DNA of 64,000 nt from Tetracentron sinense (taxonomy: Eukaryota > Streptophyta > Magnoliopsida > Trochodendrales > Trochodendraceae), in NCBI GenBank assembly GCA_015143295.1, contig JABCRI010001094.1:1-64000 (forward strand). The letters are read 5' to 3'. The translations under genes and the position numbers were made by a program. Positions 1 to 10,825 of the stretch are shown piece by piece (the stretch's first letter is position 1; each line of letters begins with the position of its first letter). Under the pieces are notes generated by a model. That model was not told the DNA's origin. It did no database searches and saw only the letters and a list, made by a program, of their open reading frames with translations.

Positions 1-23
1 GTTTTACTCTTTCCTGTTTTTTC

Positions 24-818
24 CTAGTAGGAAGAGAATAATTCAGAAATTAGCAATCTTTGAGAAAATTTTTTCTCTTCATCCTTAAAAACTTCAATAT
101 CTTTTTTTAAGCAAGGATTTATGTTGGAATGAAATTCAAGAGATTGGGATTGTTCCCACAACATATTTTCAGAATACATCAGATTTTTGGACTTGGGAAA
201 ACCATCTAAAGATTGAATTGGACTCTCCCACATATGATAATAGGTGGGATGATTAGAAACGGCAGTAAGATTTCTGCTACTGTTTTTCCAAAGGCCATTC
301 AAATCCGAGTTAGAAAGACTTTTTTTATGGATTATAAAAGATCTATTATTTAGAGTTTCATCCAATTCAAAGATATTATCATTCAAGCTAATCAAATTTT
401 CATGAACTTGGTCATTAAGCATACTAATATTGGACTCGGTTAGATCTGTAACAATCCTATTAGAATCGTTTTTATCTTTTAAAACAACTAAGTTTTTTGT
501 TTCCCGCAATGCAAGATCGTGATCTTTTTCATTTAACAAACCAATATTGGACTCGGTTAAATCTGTAGCAAACCTAATAGGATCGGTTTTACCTTGTGAA
601 TGAACTAGAGTTTTCGTTTCCAGCAATGCAATATCTTTAGAATGGGATAATAGGAATTTACCTGTTGTTGGAGAAGAAATAAGATCTGGAAGAAAATTGT
701 CTTGATCTTTGGCTGTGACTGTGGAAGTCTCACCGATCATTACATGAGGAATAGGATTTTCGGTGATGATTTCCTTACCTGTATTCGTATCGCCATAGGC
801 TGGAGTTTGATTTTCCAT
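24..818 (-). CDS. LINE ORF1 C-terminal part, same frame as the DUF4283 part
   Basis: 264 codons, in phase with the DUF4283 frame upstream (987 bp between the two ATGs, a multiple of three). No catalytic domain is visible. The sequence is polar, with two similar segments around residues 65-95 and 100-130 (each about 30 residues, containing a LLETKTLV or LRETKNLV type motif followed by a DLTESNI motif), which suggests an internal duplication. It is best read as the variable C-terminal half of ORF1, behind a TAG. Its own ATG at 818 is not needed for that reading. Function beyond ORF1 is not recognisable. Confidence 0.6.
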   Translation of the reverse strand: MENQTPAYGDTNTGKEIITENPIPHVMIGETSTVTAKDQDNFLPDLISSPTTGKFLLSHSKDIALLETKTLVHSQGKTDPIRFATDLTESNIGLLNEKDHDLALRETKNLVVLKDKNDSNRIVTDLTESNISMLNDQVHENLISLNDNIFELDETLNNRSFIIHKKSLSNSDLNGLWKNSSRNLTAVSNHPTYYHMWESPIQSLDGFPKSKNLMYSENMLWEQSQSLEFHSNINPCLKKDIEVFKDEEKKFSQRLLISELFSSY

Positions 819-869
819 TCGAATGTTTACCTCTGGGTTCTTATCTAAGTTGAGGCCATGGTTTTGAAT

Positions 870-1805
870 CTATAATGCTGAATCCGAAAGCAAATCATCT
901 CCAGAATTTTTATTTTCTACAAAATTTTTCACCACCCATTGTTTGGTAGTGATTTTTAACGATCTCTCCTCAGCATCTTTATGCACTTCTTTCCTTTCTT
1001 TGCGTTCTATTATTTTAGATCTAGGAACAGATCTACCTTTAATCCCCACGCCACACAAGGATTCCTCATGTCCAAGCTTTTTACACTTCTTGCAAAACAG
1101 AAACTTTTTTTCATATTCTACCGATTGCCATCGACCTTGATTCCCCAATCCCAACCAAAACCTGTCCGGATTTTGTTTGAGAGGATCAATCTCAATACAA
1201 ATATGTGCTGCACTTGGTCTGGAAATAGATCTTGTGGCTCCATCGATTTTCAATACCTTCCCTAATATGTTTCCAATAGATATAAGAGCTGATTTATTGA
1301 ATAAGTGTAGGGGAAGGTTAGGAAGACAAACCCATATAGGAACTATGGAGGATTTTGCCCCTGAGATGAAGGATGGTGTCCACTTGAAAAATCTGAACAG
1401 AAAACCTTTGATGTAGACGACCTCCTTGATCCAAATCATTAGATAATCATCCTCTGAAGCGAACCTAAATAATAAGTGTCTCGAATCAAGAATACCAACT
1501 ATGAATCCCATTCGAAGTTCCTTAGATATCTTCATGTGAGCCTTCATCTCATCAAGAGAGGGATGACCATAGGAAGATTTAGCCACGAGGGAATGAGCAT
1601 GTGGTTGGGCAAGAATAGCGTTTTCTTCTTCCGACAAAAAAATGGCAGGCTCTCCCTTATACGAAGAAGGAGACTTGAGAGGAATAGAAGAAGAAGAAGA
1701 CATTTGTGAAGGCTTTCCTACTATTTCTGCATAGGAGAAGATGGGGTTGGGCGGCCGGCCAGGGGGATCTCCCTCCTTGCTGCCAGCTGCCCTAGGGTTT
1801 TCCAT
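870..1805 (-). CDS. LINE ORF1 protein, N-terminal part (DUF4283 and CCHC zinc knuckle)
   Basis: 311 codons starting at ATG 1805. The first 60 residues are low complexity (Pro, Ser, Gly). Residues about 66-205 resemble the DUF4283 domain (PF14111) of plant L1 ORF1 proteins, an RNA-binding domain. A CX2CX4HX4C zinc knuckle follows, with C238, C241, H246 and C251. In this family ORF1p binds the element RNA and forms the ribonucleoprotein. The frame ends at a TAG at 870-872, yet the next open stretch (24-818) lies in the same frame, so a single in-frame TAG most likely interrupts a frame of about 594 codons. It could instead be two ORFs. Confidence 0.75.
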   Translation of the reverse strand: MENPRAAGSKEGDPPGRPPNPIFSYAEIVGKPSQMSSSSSIPLKSPSSYKGEPAIFLSEEENAILAQPHAHSLVAKSSYGHPSLDEMKAHMKISKELRMGFIVGILDSRHLLFRFASEDDYLMIWIKEVVYIKGFLFRFFKWTPSFISGAKSSIVPIWVCLPNLPLHLFNKSALISIGNILGKVLKIDGATRSISRPSAAHICIEIDPLKQNPDRFWLGLGNQGRWQSVEYEKKFLFCKKCKKLGHEESLCGVGIKGRSVPRSKIIERKERKEVHKDAEERSLKITTKQWVVKNFVENKNSGDDLLSDSAL

Positions 1806-1861
1806 GAAACCCTAGCAAAGAATTGCACCAAAGACTTGCTAACATGCACCTAAAAATTTAG

Positions 1862-2663
1862 ATTGCTAACTTGCACCTCCAGAGCAAAAAAAGGTAAATT
1901 CAGCCGGCTCTCTACAAATGGACTGGCCTCTCTCGGTTCCCCTCTCTTGAAAAATTCTTCAGAATTAGTCTCCGCTAACTGTGCCTTATCAACCACCTCA
2001 GCATATGTCTCATGTCTAAACATCGCGACTCTGTTCCTAAGGTATGCCTTCAACCTCTTTCAAACTTTCGAGCCTTCATAGCCTCCATGGCTATCATGTG
2101 TGGAGAAAATCTTGATAGCTCTGAAAATTTAGCCTCATAAGCGGCCACAGACATATTACCTTGCTCCAAGGTAATAAATTCAACCTCTTTCTTCTCTTTC
2201 ATCCCTATCGGGAAATACTTCTTGTAGAAGACATCCAAAAATTCTCAACAAGTCCATTCTTGACCTATCGAGTCAAATCCTAGATCTTTACTGCGGACTT
2301 CCACCAATGGTCAGCCTCACCCTCAAGCATAAAGATGGCCCAGGTGACACTTTCTGCATCTGTAGGCGACAACACCGAGAATATCATTTCAAGTTGCCGA
2401 ATCCATCCTTCGGCCACTAGTGGATCAATGCTTCCACAAAATATTAGAGGCCTCATCCTCTATTTCGGCTTGTGCTTTATTCAGAGGAGCAGCTATAACT
2501 TTGCCGGCAAGAGGAGGAGTAGTAGGTTGCCTTGCTGCTAACATAGCCAAGGTTTTGGCTATTGATGCAAAAGCTTGAGTGAAATCGAATTGCTTATCAC
2601 CTGATGGAGCATCACCACCATTTCCCCTTGTGTTGTATCCGCGACCCCGCGCACCGCGTCTCA
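1862..2663 (-). pseudogene. Gag remnant of element N
   Basis: The N-terminus has the Arg/Gly-rich start (ATG at 2663, motif GARGRGYNTRGNGG) seen in the gag of B and J. It is followed by the capsid-like region with motifs EQGNMSVAAYEAKFSELSRF and MFRHETYAEVVDKA. This is the retrotransposon gag domain family (PF03732-like). The zinc-knuckle end lies past the LINE insertion and is not seen. The remnant is broken in several places. Confidence 0.7.
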
Positions 2664-2963
2664 TGATTAAATCCTGAGAACAACAGTACCACATGAGTCT
2701 AACTTTGATACACATTTAGTAACCATTTCAAAATCACATAACATTTATTAAGCATATGACAATTCACTCAAGGTATACATAGCATCACAACAAGATACAA
2801 TTTGTGTTCTAGCATAGGATACTAAGTTCGGTTGAGTCCCAACTGGTTTTGACTAAGACTAACTTGTTAGTCTATACTTGGAATACAACTTTTTAAGGTA
2901 ACTCTAATGCCTTGTTCGATCATGGTATCAGTTCTAAGTTACCCTAGGGACTCTAATGCCTAA

Positions 2964-2975
2964 GCTCTGATACCA
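2964..2975 (-). other. Primer-binding site of element N
   Basis: On the minus strand this reads TGGTATCAGAGC, the classic primer-binding site complementary to plant initiator tRNA-Met. It lies 4 bases inside the LTR end, which reads TACGACA on the minus strand. This fixes the LTR boundary and the orientation. Confidence 0.85.
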
Positions 2976-2979
2976 CTTA

Positions 2980-5383
2980 TGTCGTACCCCAAAATACCCC
3001 CTACGAGTTAAGGGATACTTTAGGTGTGACTATACATATATGCCAAATCATCCTGTAATAAACAAGGCAAAACATAATGCAATAGAGACATTAATTAGAG
3101 TGCGGAAGCTAAACATAAGTGCGGAAGCGTGAACCAACTTTTTCTTTTTCTGTACTTAGTCTGTATTTCAAGTTAAATATACAAAACATTATGAAAGTAA
3201 AGGTGGACATGCCCACCTATCAAAATACAAAGAGAAAACCTCTCCATCTCTCCACTCAACAATAATCTAAGTATGGCCACACATCCAGATCTCTATCCTC
3301 CTACGACTACATCGGGATAGGTGGCTCCCTCTCCTCTATGTACACTTCCTCAACCCATGGCTCAGGGTTGAGGGCATTCGCCGGACCTGCCAACATGAAA
3401 TGTATGGCTGAGTATAGAATACTCAGCGAGTACAAGCTACTAGCTAACAATAGTAATAACTAACTACAATAGTACAATGGAAATAAACAAACACAATTCA
3501 CAACATTAATTGTAAAGCAATAATATGATGATGACATGCATGGAATGATGTGACATCTCCAACAAAACTCATACTTCGAAAGTCATGTCTTGTTCTTGAA
3601 AATAGTCTTTCGTGTTTGCAAAATTTTTTTTCGTGTTAAAACTTGTTCTTGTCTCGTGGAAATCACATGTGTCTTGTCTTGCTTGGAATCACTTGTTTTG
3701 CTTGTCTTGTCTTGACTTGACTTGCCTTGTTTTCTTGTGAGCCAGATGTTAGTGCCCTTGTAGCAACTTGTGAGCCGGATACGTAAGTATCCTTCAGCGA
3801 ATATATACATATAGAAAAGAGTACACTAACATCTTTGACCGGTCCTCTATCCGGAATTATCAACTTGTTTTCTTGTGAGCCAGGTATGACATATCTTGCG
3901 ATATGCCCTACCTTTGATTGGCCTGATGTCCAGCTTTATCAACTTGTTTTCTTGTGAGCCAGGTATGACATATCCGGGGGATATGCCCTACTCTTGACCG
4001 GCCCGATGTCCAGCTTTATCATTCGTTTCGTGAATCACATTTCATGTTCTTGCTTGTTACTCATATACATATACTTTTAGAAATCCCGATTCATGTATGC
4101 GTGCGTGCTTGTGTGCGTGGTAAGTCGTGAAAAACATGGTGGCATGATAGTTCAAGGGATTACATGTAGCATTTTAACATTTCTAGGCACATGAGGAATT
4201 GAGGAAAATCATAAGGCATAACATCATAGTTACTAGAATTTGGGGAAAGATCCCTATCTCATATTTCATAGTTTTAGGTTCCATAGTTCAAACATGCATT
4301 ACATCAACCACCTTGCATGCAACATTTCATTACTCATGATTTCTTAGTCTTAGGTTTTTCAACCCATTCATGCATTCTATCAAACACATTGAGTGTGTGC
4401 ATTATGAGTACATTTCCCTTCCACCATTTTCATCACACAACATTCATCACACCACATGGCATCATTACTTACTTAGTTCATCTTATGCATTTAGGGAACC
4501 TTAGTTCATTTCAAAACTTGGAAATGCAAAACCAAAGCATAATCACTTTACAAGGGAAAAACCTAGGTTATTTCTAAGTTAACTGGTATGGGTGTACTAA
4601 CCTTGAGGATCAACACTTGATCTTGAAGAAAAACCCTTGTTTGAAAACCCCACTTGAAAGAGGATCCAACCTTGAAGAAAATGCTCCAAGCTTGAAATGG
4701 GGAGAGATCCAAACTTGATCTTGTATCTCCAATCTCTTCAATCCACAAGCCCTACCTTGGATTCTCCAAAAATATCCTCTCTCCTTTCTCTCTCAAGTTC
4801 TCTTAGGTTTAGGGAGCCCAAACCCCCCAAGTGGAAGCCCTATTTATAGGCAAAGGGTAGAAACCCTAAAAATCTAGAAAAAAAGAAAACAATTTTGTGC
4901 ACCTACGATCGTTCGTATTTTTCTATGACCAATCGTAAATGGTCCAGAGAGTTTGCCCAGGTTTGGAATTCTACGATTGTTCGTAGGTGGTTTATGATCG
5001 TTCGTAAATCCCACAGAAAATTTCCAGATTTTCATGTTTTGGTATTTTGTGTATAGCTTTTGACTCGTTTGTCGGATTTTTTCGATTTAACTTGCGTTGG
5101 ACTTTTCATTCAAAGGGGAATGACTTTGATGTTTTACACGACTCCTAATTTTTCTTTATTCATGGCCCAAAAGCTGACTGGTCTGTAAAATAGCTTTCGG
5201 CAGCCTGGATTTTCAACTTAGAACCCGTCCCTTCTTTTGTTTTGACACCCATGAGAGTTCTTAAGAATTAATTCAAACTGGACAAGGTTTCTAATTTCTC
5301 ATTTCATAGAAAATGGAAGATTACAAAGGCTTGAAGCCTTAGCGCAAGTTCCAATACATAGACAAAAGTTCTGGGGCTCTATA
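2980..5383 (-). repeat. LTR of element N (about 2.4 kb)
   Basis: Read on the minus strand it begins near 5383 (TATAGAGCCCC, matching the TGTAGAGCCCC start of J) and ends at 2980 with ...ACGACA. It holds a TATA box (minus-strand TATAAATA at about 4841-4850), a palindrome cluster upstream of it (4905-5018), a block of tandem repeats ending in CTTGTGAGCCAG-type sequence (about 3715-4020), and a perfect hairpin at 3408-3426. The block around 5040-5100 (AACGCAAGTTGAATCG on the minus strand) recurs in all Tekay-like LTRs of the window. Confidence 0.75.
4905..5018. promoter_or_regulatory. Palindrome cluster in U3 of N
   Basis: Three or four copies of a near-palindrome of the form TACGATCGTTCGTA (12 of 14 positions symmetric at 4905-4918). 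They lie 55-175 bp upstream of the LTR TATA box in the element's own orientation. A regulatory role is inferred from position only. Confidence 0.5.
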
Positions 5384-6373
5384 TTTACACAGGGCTCAGA
5401 CCAGGTAGGAGGCCATCGTAGGCCCTGCCATACTATCTGGGCCCACCATGACCTGCCCAACACTTTTAACTGGGGTTAATCTAACCCCGATTAACATTTA
5501 ACCATGATTAAGCACCCCTTAACCCTAGGAAAAATCTGGAAAAATCCCAAAAACATTCTAAAATTGCAAAGTGTCCAAAATATTCTGCTTTGGCCATTTT
5601 TACCATGGTTAGTAGCCCTAACCATGGTTGACTTACCCCTTTAACCCCAGTTAGTAACCCTAATCCCGGTTAAACAACTCTTGGGCTACCGGGCCTGATC
5701 ATGTAGCCTACTGGGCTCACACTTGGCCTACTAGGCCTGACCTTGTTACCTTTAACTGTGGTTAGTAACCTTAACAATGGTTAGTTTGACCTTAACCCCG
5801 GTTAGCAACTCTAACCTTGGTTAAATCCTCCCTTAGCCTACCGGGCTTCTCTTGGGCCTACCGGGCCCAAACCCTAGTCTATCGGACTAACCCTTCACCT
5901 ACTAGGCCCAAACCATGCACTTGACCAACCTCGATCAACTAAACCCTATTCTACTGGACTAGGCCATTAGCCACCCTTGGTGCACACACACACACACCCC
6001 CTAGCCTTGGCATGGGTTCATGTGTTAGAACTACGCTCGATCTGATTTTACCCCAATGTGAGTACGTAGGCAACCCAACCCGGGTTTGAACCTAGTTAGC
6101 TTTTCTTTCTTAGATTAGTATTATCTTAAATACTTAGGCATTTGACTAAACATTGACTTAATTTGGCTTAAACTTATAAAGTAGGGAACTATTGTATAAT
6201 GGAAGTCCTAGGGTGCCTAACACCTTCCTGTTTTAACTAAACCCCTTACCCTGAACTTTAATTGTAGACCAAGACCTTATCCAACCCGGGGACTTATCCC
6301 TTTCGAATGAATAGGTGGCGACTCTAATCAAACACTAAACACTCCTTGTGAGGGTAGGGTTCCCCGAAACCTG
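5384..6373 (+). repeat. Tat/Ogre-lineage LTR remnant with two interleaved palindromic motif series
   Basis: About 990 bp without a coding region. The right half holds sequence typical of the LTR end of Tat/Ogre elements: a GTACGTAGGCAACCC block at about 6063 (similar blocks occur twice in the 3' region of element C), CCTAACACCTTCC at about 6215, CCAACCCGGGGAC at about 6280 and GGTGGCGACTCT at about 6313. The left half (5470-5930) alternates motifs like TAACCATGGTTAG or AACCCCGGTTAG with GGCCTACYRGGCC. A short CA microsatellite lies near 5985. Family assignment rests on remembered sequence of such LTRs and is moderate. Confidence 0.4.
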
Positions 6374-6490
6374 TGCTCACAATTACAGGCTCTTTAATTC
6401 CATTCCACTCGATGTTGTTGACATCCATTTCTTCCAAGGCCTTTGGATAAGGGATCTACCAAATTTTTTTTGGACTTAACATAGTGTATG
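6374..6490 (-). pseudogene. Copia pol scrap (element L), RNase H tail
   Basis: On the minus strand the motif YVKSKKNLVDPLSKGL is readable, matching the C-terminal end of Copia polyproteins (usual form YVKSKDNLADPLTKGL). Only the tail remains. A second Copia scrap in the same orientation lies at 13852-13962. The two may be pieces of one older Copia element split by the elements between them. Broken. Confidence 0.6.
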
Positions 6491-7352
6491 TGTAGAACCC
6501 CGGATCTCACGTGCACTAGTCACGAGAATATTGCTATGAATAGTGCCTTTCAAAGGCCTAAAGCATTAATGAAATGATGGTTTTATGTTTTGAAAAAAAA
6601 TGAGGTGTGTGAACTAATTAAAATATGAATAAGTATTGTTTATAAGTGTTTGGAATGAAAGAGCAAGAGTATAAATACTCTTAAGTGTCAAAACAGTAAT
6701 GTCTTAACATACCCTCAATTTAGGGTCATACACTATTAATAAGTCAGAATTAGGATTTGTACACTGGATAAAAAGTTGTTCCCCTTTGGATTTTGAGTCC
6801 AACGCAAGTTGAATCGTCAAAATCCGATAAGTCTATCAAAAGTTATGGCCAAAAGATTAAGCGACGAAAATCAGGCCAACACAATCTCAATTCGATGACG
6901 AGTTTGGGACAGGAAAATCAACTCGTCGATGAGTTCCTCTAGGAATTCAAAATAGTAACCTTGGAAGAAGAATTCGTCGATGAGATTCATCGAGAGCCAA
7001 GAACTCGTCGATGAATAGGCAAGCTCGTCAACGAATGTGAACAGAGAAAATCAACTCGTCAACGAGTTTGCTCAGAATAAAAAAAAAAAACACGAAATTG
7101 AAATGGTAGTTCGAGGTTTCGTGCTCTAACTCTATAAATTCCCAAATTTTGAGGGTTTAAGGTTTCTAAAACTTTGAGAGATTTATTTTGAGAGGAAAAG
7201 AGAGAAGTCTAGGGTTTCCAAAAGGGTTTTTCTCTTGAGATCAAAGTGGAGCTCGGATCAACTTCCTCAAGGCTTGGGTCTTCATCCAAAGGCTTGGATT
7301 TTTATTCCTTCCTTGGATCTCGCATCTAGGGCATCTTGAAGCAAGATATTTA
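6491..7352 (+). repeat. Element M: partial Tekay-like LTR
   Basis: Starts TGTAGAACCCCGG at 6491, the usual start of this LTR group, and runs to about 7352 where sequence of element G takes over. It holds the shared block around 6796-6845 (AACGCAAGTTGAATCG then AAATCCGAT), a palindrome cluster at 6889-7066 and a TATA box at about 7131 (TCTATAAATT). No internal region is visible. Confidence 0.65.
6889..7066. promoter_or_regulatory. Palindrome cluster in U3 of M
   Basis: About six copies of ACTCGTCGATGAGT-like sequence (clearest at 6921-6934 and near 7053-7066), 65-240 bp upstream of the TATA box at 7131. The same palindrome type occurs in the LTRs of A and D. Regulatory role is inferred. Confidence 0.55.
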
Positions 7353-7999
7353 CTTCCTTCAATGAGAAATTAACTAATGGTCAATCTAGATTTGGTCAAC
7401 CGGATGACCAAAATAAAATAACACAATTTCCTGCAACATAGGAATATAGACCTTAAACTAGAGTCCATTAGAGTGCATGTCCATAATATACAAGACATAT
7501 CATAAAAATATGAACTCTAACTGTGATAAGTGAGATAGTCTAATTTTTATCTCCCAAATGACCTAAAAAGGTGCATTATCCTCAGAAGCTCAATCATAGA
7601 TTATGATTTTATTTGGACATATGATAAATCAATTATAGAACAAAAGGAATGCAAGTCATGCATAATATGCGAGGAGAGATATATCAACACAAAAACTCTT
7701 TTTGGATTTTTCAATTTTGGATTTTCTCAATTTTTATTGTTTTTGGATTTTTTAATATCAAAGGCAAAACATAACTATAGCAAAGAGAAACATCCTAACT
7801 AGAACAAAGAGAAAATATTTTTGAGTTTTTGATGCAAGAAACGTAAATAAAAAATAAAGTAAGGCAATTAAATCAATCCTACTAATATACATAATTAAGC
7901 ACATCACTAGGTACATATATAGCAATCAATAAGCAACCTAGGCTATGGCAAGAATGGCCTAATCATAGCCCTGAAGGTTTTCACTCCTCATCCAAATGG

Positions 8000-10780
8000 T
8001 TCTATGATAGATGTGGTCCTTTGGTCCCTAACTATTTCAGGTGTGTCTGGAGGCATATCCATTTGCCCAATTTTCTTCTTCCTAGGCTGACTCCAAGTAG
8101 CCCTTTGGTACACCATTTTCCCTCATTCATATCTTGTGTATGTAGGAGTGTCCGGACTCTGACTATACCTAGAGAGGTGCGCAATCTTGATCACCTTATC
8201 ACACAAGCTTCCAAACCTTATGCTAGGATTTCAATTTTCCTTTTGGAGATTTTCTTGAAATTTCTGACTTTGGTTCATTTAACCTTAGCGTCGGTTTCTC
8301 CTAAAGGCTACACATTTTGGTTTAATGTGCCCCTTCACCCCACATTGAAACAAGTTGGAAGGAAACAAGAGGAAGGATTCCTCTTGACAGGATGATGAAT
8401 AGGGGTTCTCTCAACTGCAAGGGGTACTGGTGCCCTATTGGCAATAGGTGCATTATAATTCACAGGAGCATTTGGGATCCTAGCTTTGAGCTTTTCAAAA
8501 ATGAGACTTCCCTTTTGAGAGGAAGTTCCAATACCCTCCCTATTACCATAGTTCTTTCCATGGAAACTGAGTTTATCAACAATTTCAGTGATGCCCAAGA
8601 ACCTGTTTTCCTTCTGTAGCTTGGATACTCTTTCAATTAGACCTTTCATTTCTTCAGTGTTTTTCTGAAGGTCACTCTCAAGATCTGTAACCTTCTTGAT
8701 CAGGCTAATTTTTTCAATCAGGATTTTATGAAATTCTTTTTCAAGGAATACAATTTTTCATAGAGAACTTATTTCTCCGATTCTATATCAGAAACAATAA
8801 TTTTCAAATCCTCTATTTCTTGAAGGAATTTATCTCTATAATTCTCAATCACATTGACCCTATTGGCTAGAGAGACTTTGCCTTCTTAAGTTTGAGACTA
8901 TCACATACAGTTCTTTGTATAGTGTATGGATATCTGCCTTAGTTTCTAAGTCATGCCGACCTAAGTAACCAAAGTGGGAGTTGGAGCAAGAGCAGGGAGC
9001 TGGAGCAGGAGCAAGTCGCGAGACCATTAAATTTTAATTTAGGATATGGTTGAGAGCGCCTCCAGAGCGCCCCATATATATATGTATGGAGTAATTTAAC
9101 TAAATCTAATTAATTATTAAAATATAAAAAAAAATTTACCTTTCTAAAAATAGATTAAAATAATATATATATGAAAATTTATAAATTAATAAAAGGATTC
9201 ATTTATTTACTTTTTAGTTTATTAATAGCGAACAAGAGAGATGTAATCCCATGGTTTTTTTATTCCCATGTATCAGAAAGGTTAAAGAGAGTTAAAAGTA
9301 AATAAAGTAAATGAAAAAAGTTGGGAAGATGGTAATAAATGTCTTCTTGATACTTGATTGTATAAAGTACAAAAAAAATTCATTAAAGAAGAGAAAGAAA
9401 AAGTTCAAACGCGTAAGGTCATTTCCCTTACCCTTATATGTTGACTTTGAGGGTAAAAATATATTTATGATTTTAAAAAAAAAAAAGTGTCTTTGTGTCT
9501 TTCGGAAACCACGCTTTAGTGGCGGATCCACTCTCAAACCGTGATAGCGAGGTTTGAGAGAGGAGTGGGTATGGTGGTCCACAGTTTAGGTTACTAAGAT
9601 CCCGACTCTCTTCTCCTTCATCATCAGAGTCCTTGTGACTATTTTGGATTTCTTCCTCATTGTCAGATTTTAGACACCTGGTGTCTTGATCATTATTACA
9701 TAAATATGATGGAGATTCTTCAATTCCCTTGGAGTTGGCAACAAAGGCAGTATGATGTCAATCTTCTTTCTCTAAAGAAGAATTATCCGAACTCTCAGAT
9801 TCAGAATCATTGTCACTCCATGAGGCATTCATTGTCTTACCCTTTGATTTTTGTTTGTTAGGGCACTCAGATGATATATGCCCATATCCATGGCATTCAT
9901 AGCATTGAACACCTCAAGAATTATTTTCATCCCCTTTAGAGTTTCCATTTTCTTCCAAGTGCCTAGGCCTTGAATTTTCAAAATATTTTTGGCCTATCTT
10001 TGGATTAAAGCCTTTATTCATTTTTAAGAATTTATTGAATTTTTTAACGAATAGGGCCACATCTTCCAACCCAAATTCAGATTCACTATCTTAACCTATA
10101 GACAATTCCTTGATAGTTTTCAAGGCCAATTTTTTAACCTTGGATTTTTGGGAAGATTCAAGTTTGAGTTCAAAAGTATGGAGTGATCCGACTAACTCCT
10201 CAATCTTGAGAGTATCAATGTTTTTACGCTCTTCTATGTCGTTACTTTGGCCTAAAATCTCTCGGAAAAAAAATCTTAAGACTTTTTTCACAATTTTAGA
10301 CTTAGAAAATCTCTCCCCTAGATTAATACAAGAGTTGAGAATGTCACTTAAATTAGTAAAAAATTCATCAAAAATTTCATTGTCTTCCAATCTTAGGATT
10401 TCAAACCTAGTAGTAAGCATCTGGAACTTAGATACTTTCCCAATTGATGTCCCCTCATGAGTGATCTCTAATATCTCCCAAGCTTCTTACGATGAGTTAT
10501 CTTGGAGATTCTCCGAAATTCTTCAGGTGTGACGGCATTGAATATGGTATTGAGACCTTTGGTATTCCAATCGATGGTCTTCATCTCTTCTCTACTCCAT
10601 TCTTCAGAGTTTGTAGCGGACAGTCTTTTCTTCGATTGTTTTGATGGTATCCATCGATCTAAGGAATGCTCTTATTCGAGCTTTCAAATATACATAATTA
10701 TTCCCATCAAATAGGGAATGAAGAGATACAAAAGTACCCTCTTTTATTGAACTCGTAGAAAAGGATATAAGTGAACAAGA
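8000..10780 (-). pseudogene. Gag remnant of element G (UBN2-like gag with zinc knuckles)
   Basis: Minus-strand gag of Copia type. The capsid-like part at 10091-10420 (motifs NEIFDEFFTNLSDILNSC and LKIEELVGSL) matches that of element I. A first CCHC knuckle (CYECHGYGHI type) lies near 9880-9905, an acidic stretch at about 9600-9830, a coiled-coil-like stretch at 8560-8900 and a second knuckle (C-X2-CG type) near 8335. The MITE at 8965-9594 sits inside it. Broken in several places. Confidence 0.65.
8965..9594. mobile_element. MITE (630 bp) flanked by TAA, in gag of G
   Basis: A non-coding 630-bp insert that begins GTAACC and ends GGTTAC, flanked on both sides by TAA (8962-8964 and 9595-9597). 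The terminal inverted repeats are imperfect beyond the first 6 bases. The outside flanks join smoothly when compared with the gag of related elements. A 3-bp TWA duplication fits PIF/Harbinger-type MITEs, but the termini are not the usual Tourist sequence, so the superfamily is uncertain. The left end carries several GGAGC repeats. The interior is AT-rich and has no credible gene. Confidence 0.65.
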
Positions 10781-10813
10781 TCATACTAAATGTGTTAACC
10801 TTAAAGTGAACCC

Positions 10814-10825
10814 GCTTTGATACCA
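10814..10825 (-). other. Primer-binding site of G
   Basis: Minus-strand TGGTATCAAAGC followed by GGGTTCAC, 2 bases inside the LTR end. It resembles the initiator tRNA-Met site. The following GGGTTCAC is shared with element I. Confidence 0.75.

Larger units (their letters stand above)
1..1857 (-). mobile_element. L1-type LINE, 5' end and ORF1 (continues past window start)
   Basis: A non-LTR retrotransposon read on the minus strand. It starts near 1857 with about 50 bp of 5' UTR, then ORF1 from 1805. ORF1 runs down to base 24, so ORF2 (endonuclease and reverse transcriptase) should lie just outside the window. The 5' boundary is placed where gag similarity of the surrounding element N stops. 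The target site duplication cannot be checked because the 3' end is off the window. Family call rests on the DUF4283 plus zinc-knuckle ORF1 typical of plant L1 elements. The 5' end looks close to full length. Confidence 0.75.
1858..5383 (-). mobile_element. Element N: Ty3/gypsy, Tekay-like chromovirus, partial and broken
   Basis: Minus-strand element whose visible parts are its 5' LTR (2980-5383), primer-binding site (2964-2975) and part of gag (1862-2663). The LINE lies inside its gag, so the rest should lie beyond the left edge. Family call comes from gag similarity to elements B and J in this window and from the same LTR architecture. It is broken, with several breaks in the short gag stretch visible. 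The LTR differs strongly from those of B and E, so it is a separate and probably older family. Confidence 0.75.

Noticed and set aside
943-1709. Plus-strand open frames opposite the LINE ORF1
   Set aside because: They lie antisense to a frame with a recognisable DUF4283 domain and zinc knuckle, and show no domain of their own.
9292-9582. Frames on both strands inside the MITE
   Set aside because: Low-complexity Phe/Lys-rich translations of AT-rich DNA with no domain.
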